From positions 1-6,230 of the forward strand of contig JBBRLA010000532.1 of assembly GCA_038231615.1 (NCBI GenBank): DNA of 6,230 nt. The letters run 5' to 3'. How positions within the stretch are numbered: the first letter of the stretch is position 1; each line of letters opens with the position of its first letter. The DNA comes from JBBRLA01 sp038231615 (GTDB lineage: Bacteria > Myxococcota_A > Polyangia > Palsa-1104 > JAEUJZ01). The notes below the pieces were generated by a model. That model was not told the origin of the DNA, did no database searches, and worked only from the letters and a program-made list of their open reading frames with translations. Shown here piece by piece: positions 5,864-6,230 of this stretch. Made by a program: the position numbers and the translations under genes.

Positions 5864-6230
5864 ATGCGCTCCTCAGTCGCCTCTCTGGCCCGTCATCTGC
5901 TCTTGTTCGGGTCCTTGTTCGCGCTGGGCTGTATCCCCGCGCGGGGTCAGGGAGGGGACGATGACGGCGGCCTGCCTCCCGATGGGGGGGCGATGAACAA
6001 GCCGGGGGTCATCACCATCAGCCCCAACCCCATCGAGGTGGTGGTCAACGGCGGCGACCAGACGGTGAAGCTGACCGCCCGATCCAACACCTACGGCGAC
6101 GTCACTCGGCGAGTCACCTGGGTGCTCAGCGACCCGGGCCTGGGCTTCGTACAGGGCGGCGCGCTGACCGTGCGCGGGGGTTTGGACCACGGCGGCACCG
6201 CCATCATCACCGCCAGCCTGGGCATCCAGA
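5864..6230 (+). CDS. Secreted lipoprotein with bacterial Ig-like region (3' end outside window)
   Basis: The ATG at 5864 follows a GGAGGT ribosome binding site 5 nt upstream, and the frame stays open for 122 codons to the right edge. The N-terminus is a lipoprotein signal peptide: a short Arg/His-containing n-region, a hydrophobic core LLLFGSLFALG, then Cys23, the residue that would be lipidated (lipobox ALGC, slightly off the usual LAGC). Residue +2 is Ile rather than Asp, consistent with outer-membrane sorting by the Lol rule. A flexible Gly/Asp/Pro tether (about 27-47) leads into a beta-rich segment: ITISPNPIEVVVNGGDQTVKLTA, TWVLSDPGLGFVQGGALTV and GGTAIITASLGIQ. This strand pattern with a W and a terminal G-TA-ITAS is typical of Big_2-like Ig domains found in cell-surface proteins. 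What follows is unseen, so the mature function is unknown. Confidence 0.82.
   Translation, partial: MRSSVASLARHLLLFGSLFALGCIPARGQGGDDDGGLPPDGGAMNKPGVITISPNPIEVVVNGGDQTVKLTARSNTYGDVTRRVTWVLSDPGLGFVQGGALTVRGGLDHGGTAIITASLGIQ

Noticed and set aside
5599..5865. 88-residue minus-strand frame in the divergent region
   Set aside because: It starts within the same GCATGC as the lipoprotein start, its second half is low-complexity Arg/Gly/Pro, and it overlaps the candidate promoter of the MGRGD gene. A GGAG-like site before it is the only support.

Overview
The window is GC-rich with the codon bias of a high-GC bacterium. A large STAND-type (NACHT-WD40-TIR) protein, a C-terminal motif resembling effector-associated domains, and an exported lipoprotein with a Gly/Asp/Pro-rich tether and an Ig-like region together suggest a Myxococcota-like (deltaproteobacterial) genome. 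This assignment is an inference from gene content, not from a marker gene.

Layout. (1) Bases 2-298 (+): the C-terminal end of a charged-repeat protein resembling Rpn/transposase-nuclease family tails, cut by the window start. (2) Bases 328-3492 (-): one 1054-residue gene convergent with it, read as NACHT ATPase, helical linker, WD40 propeller, TIR domain and a C-terminal effector-associated-like motif. (3) Bases 3493-3738: a gap with a possible 43-codon ORF that overlaps the STAND start codon, and a weak promoter candidate. (4) Bases 3739-5291 (-): fdhD and mobA, overlapping by ATGA, which mature molybdenum-dependent formate dehydrogenase. (5) Bases 5401-5580 (-): a 59-residue, very basic 'MGRGD' protein that is short but has a strong ribosome binding site; a GC-rich hairpin separates it from fdhD. 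(6) Bases 5581-5863: a divergent intergenic region with a 12-bp perfect palindrome. (7) Bases 5864-6230 (+): the start of a secreted lipoprotein, cut by the window end.

How the genes work together. fdhD and mobA form a clear functional pair: MobA attaches GMP to molybdopterin to form the guanine dinucleotide cofactor, and FdhD passes sulfur to that cofactor in formate dehydrogenase. The STAND gene is a separate accessory module. Its parts fit a conflict or immune sensor: the WD40 propeller senses, the NACHT ATPase switches and oligomerises, and TIR signals. Three details are unusual. TIR sits after the propeller rather than at the N-terminus. The TIR segment begins at an internal Met as though a free-standing TIR gene had been fused on. 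The position where NAD-cleaving TIR domains carry their catalytic Glu appears to be Leu. These are the points most worth checking.
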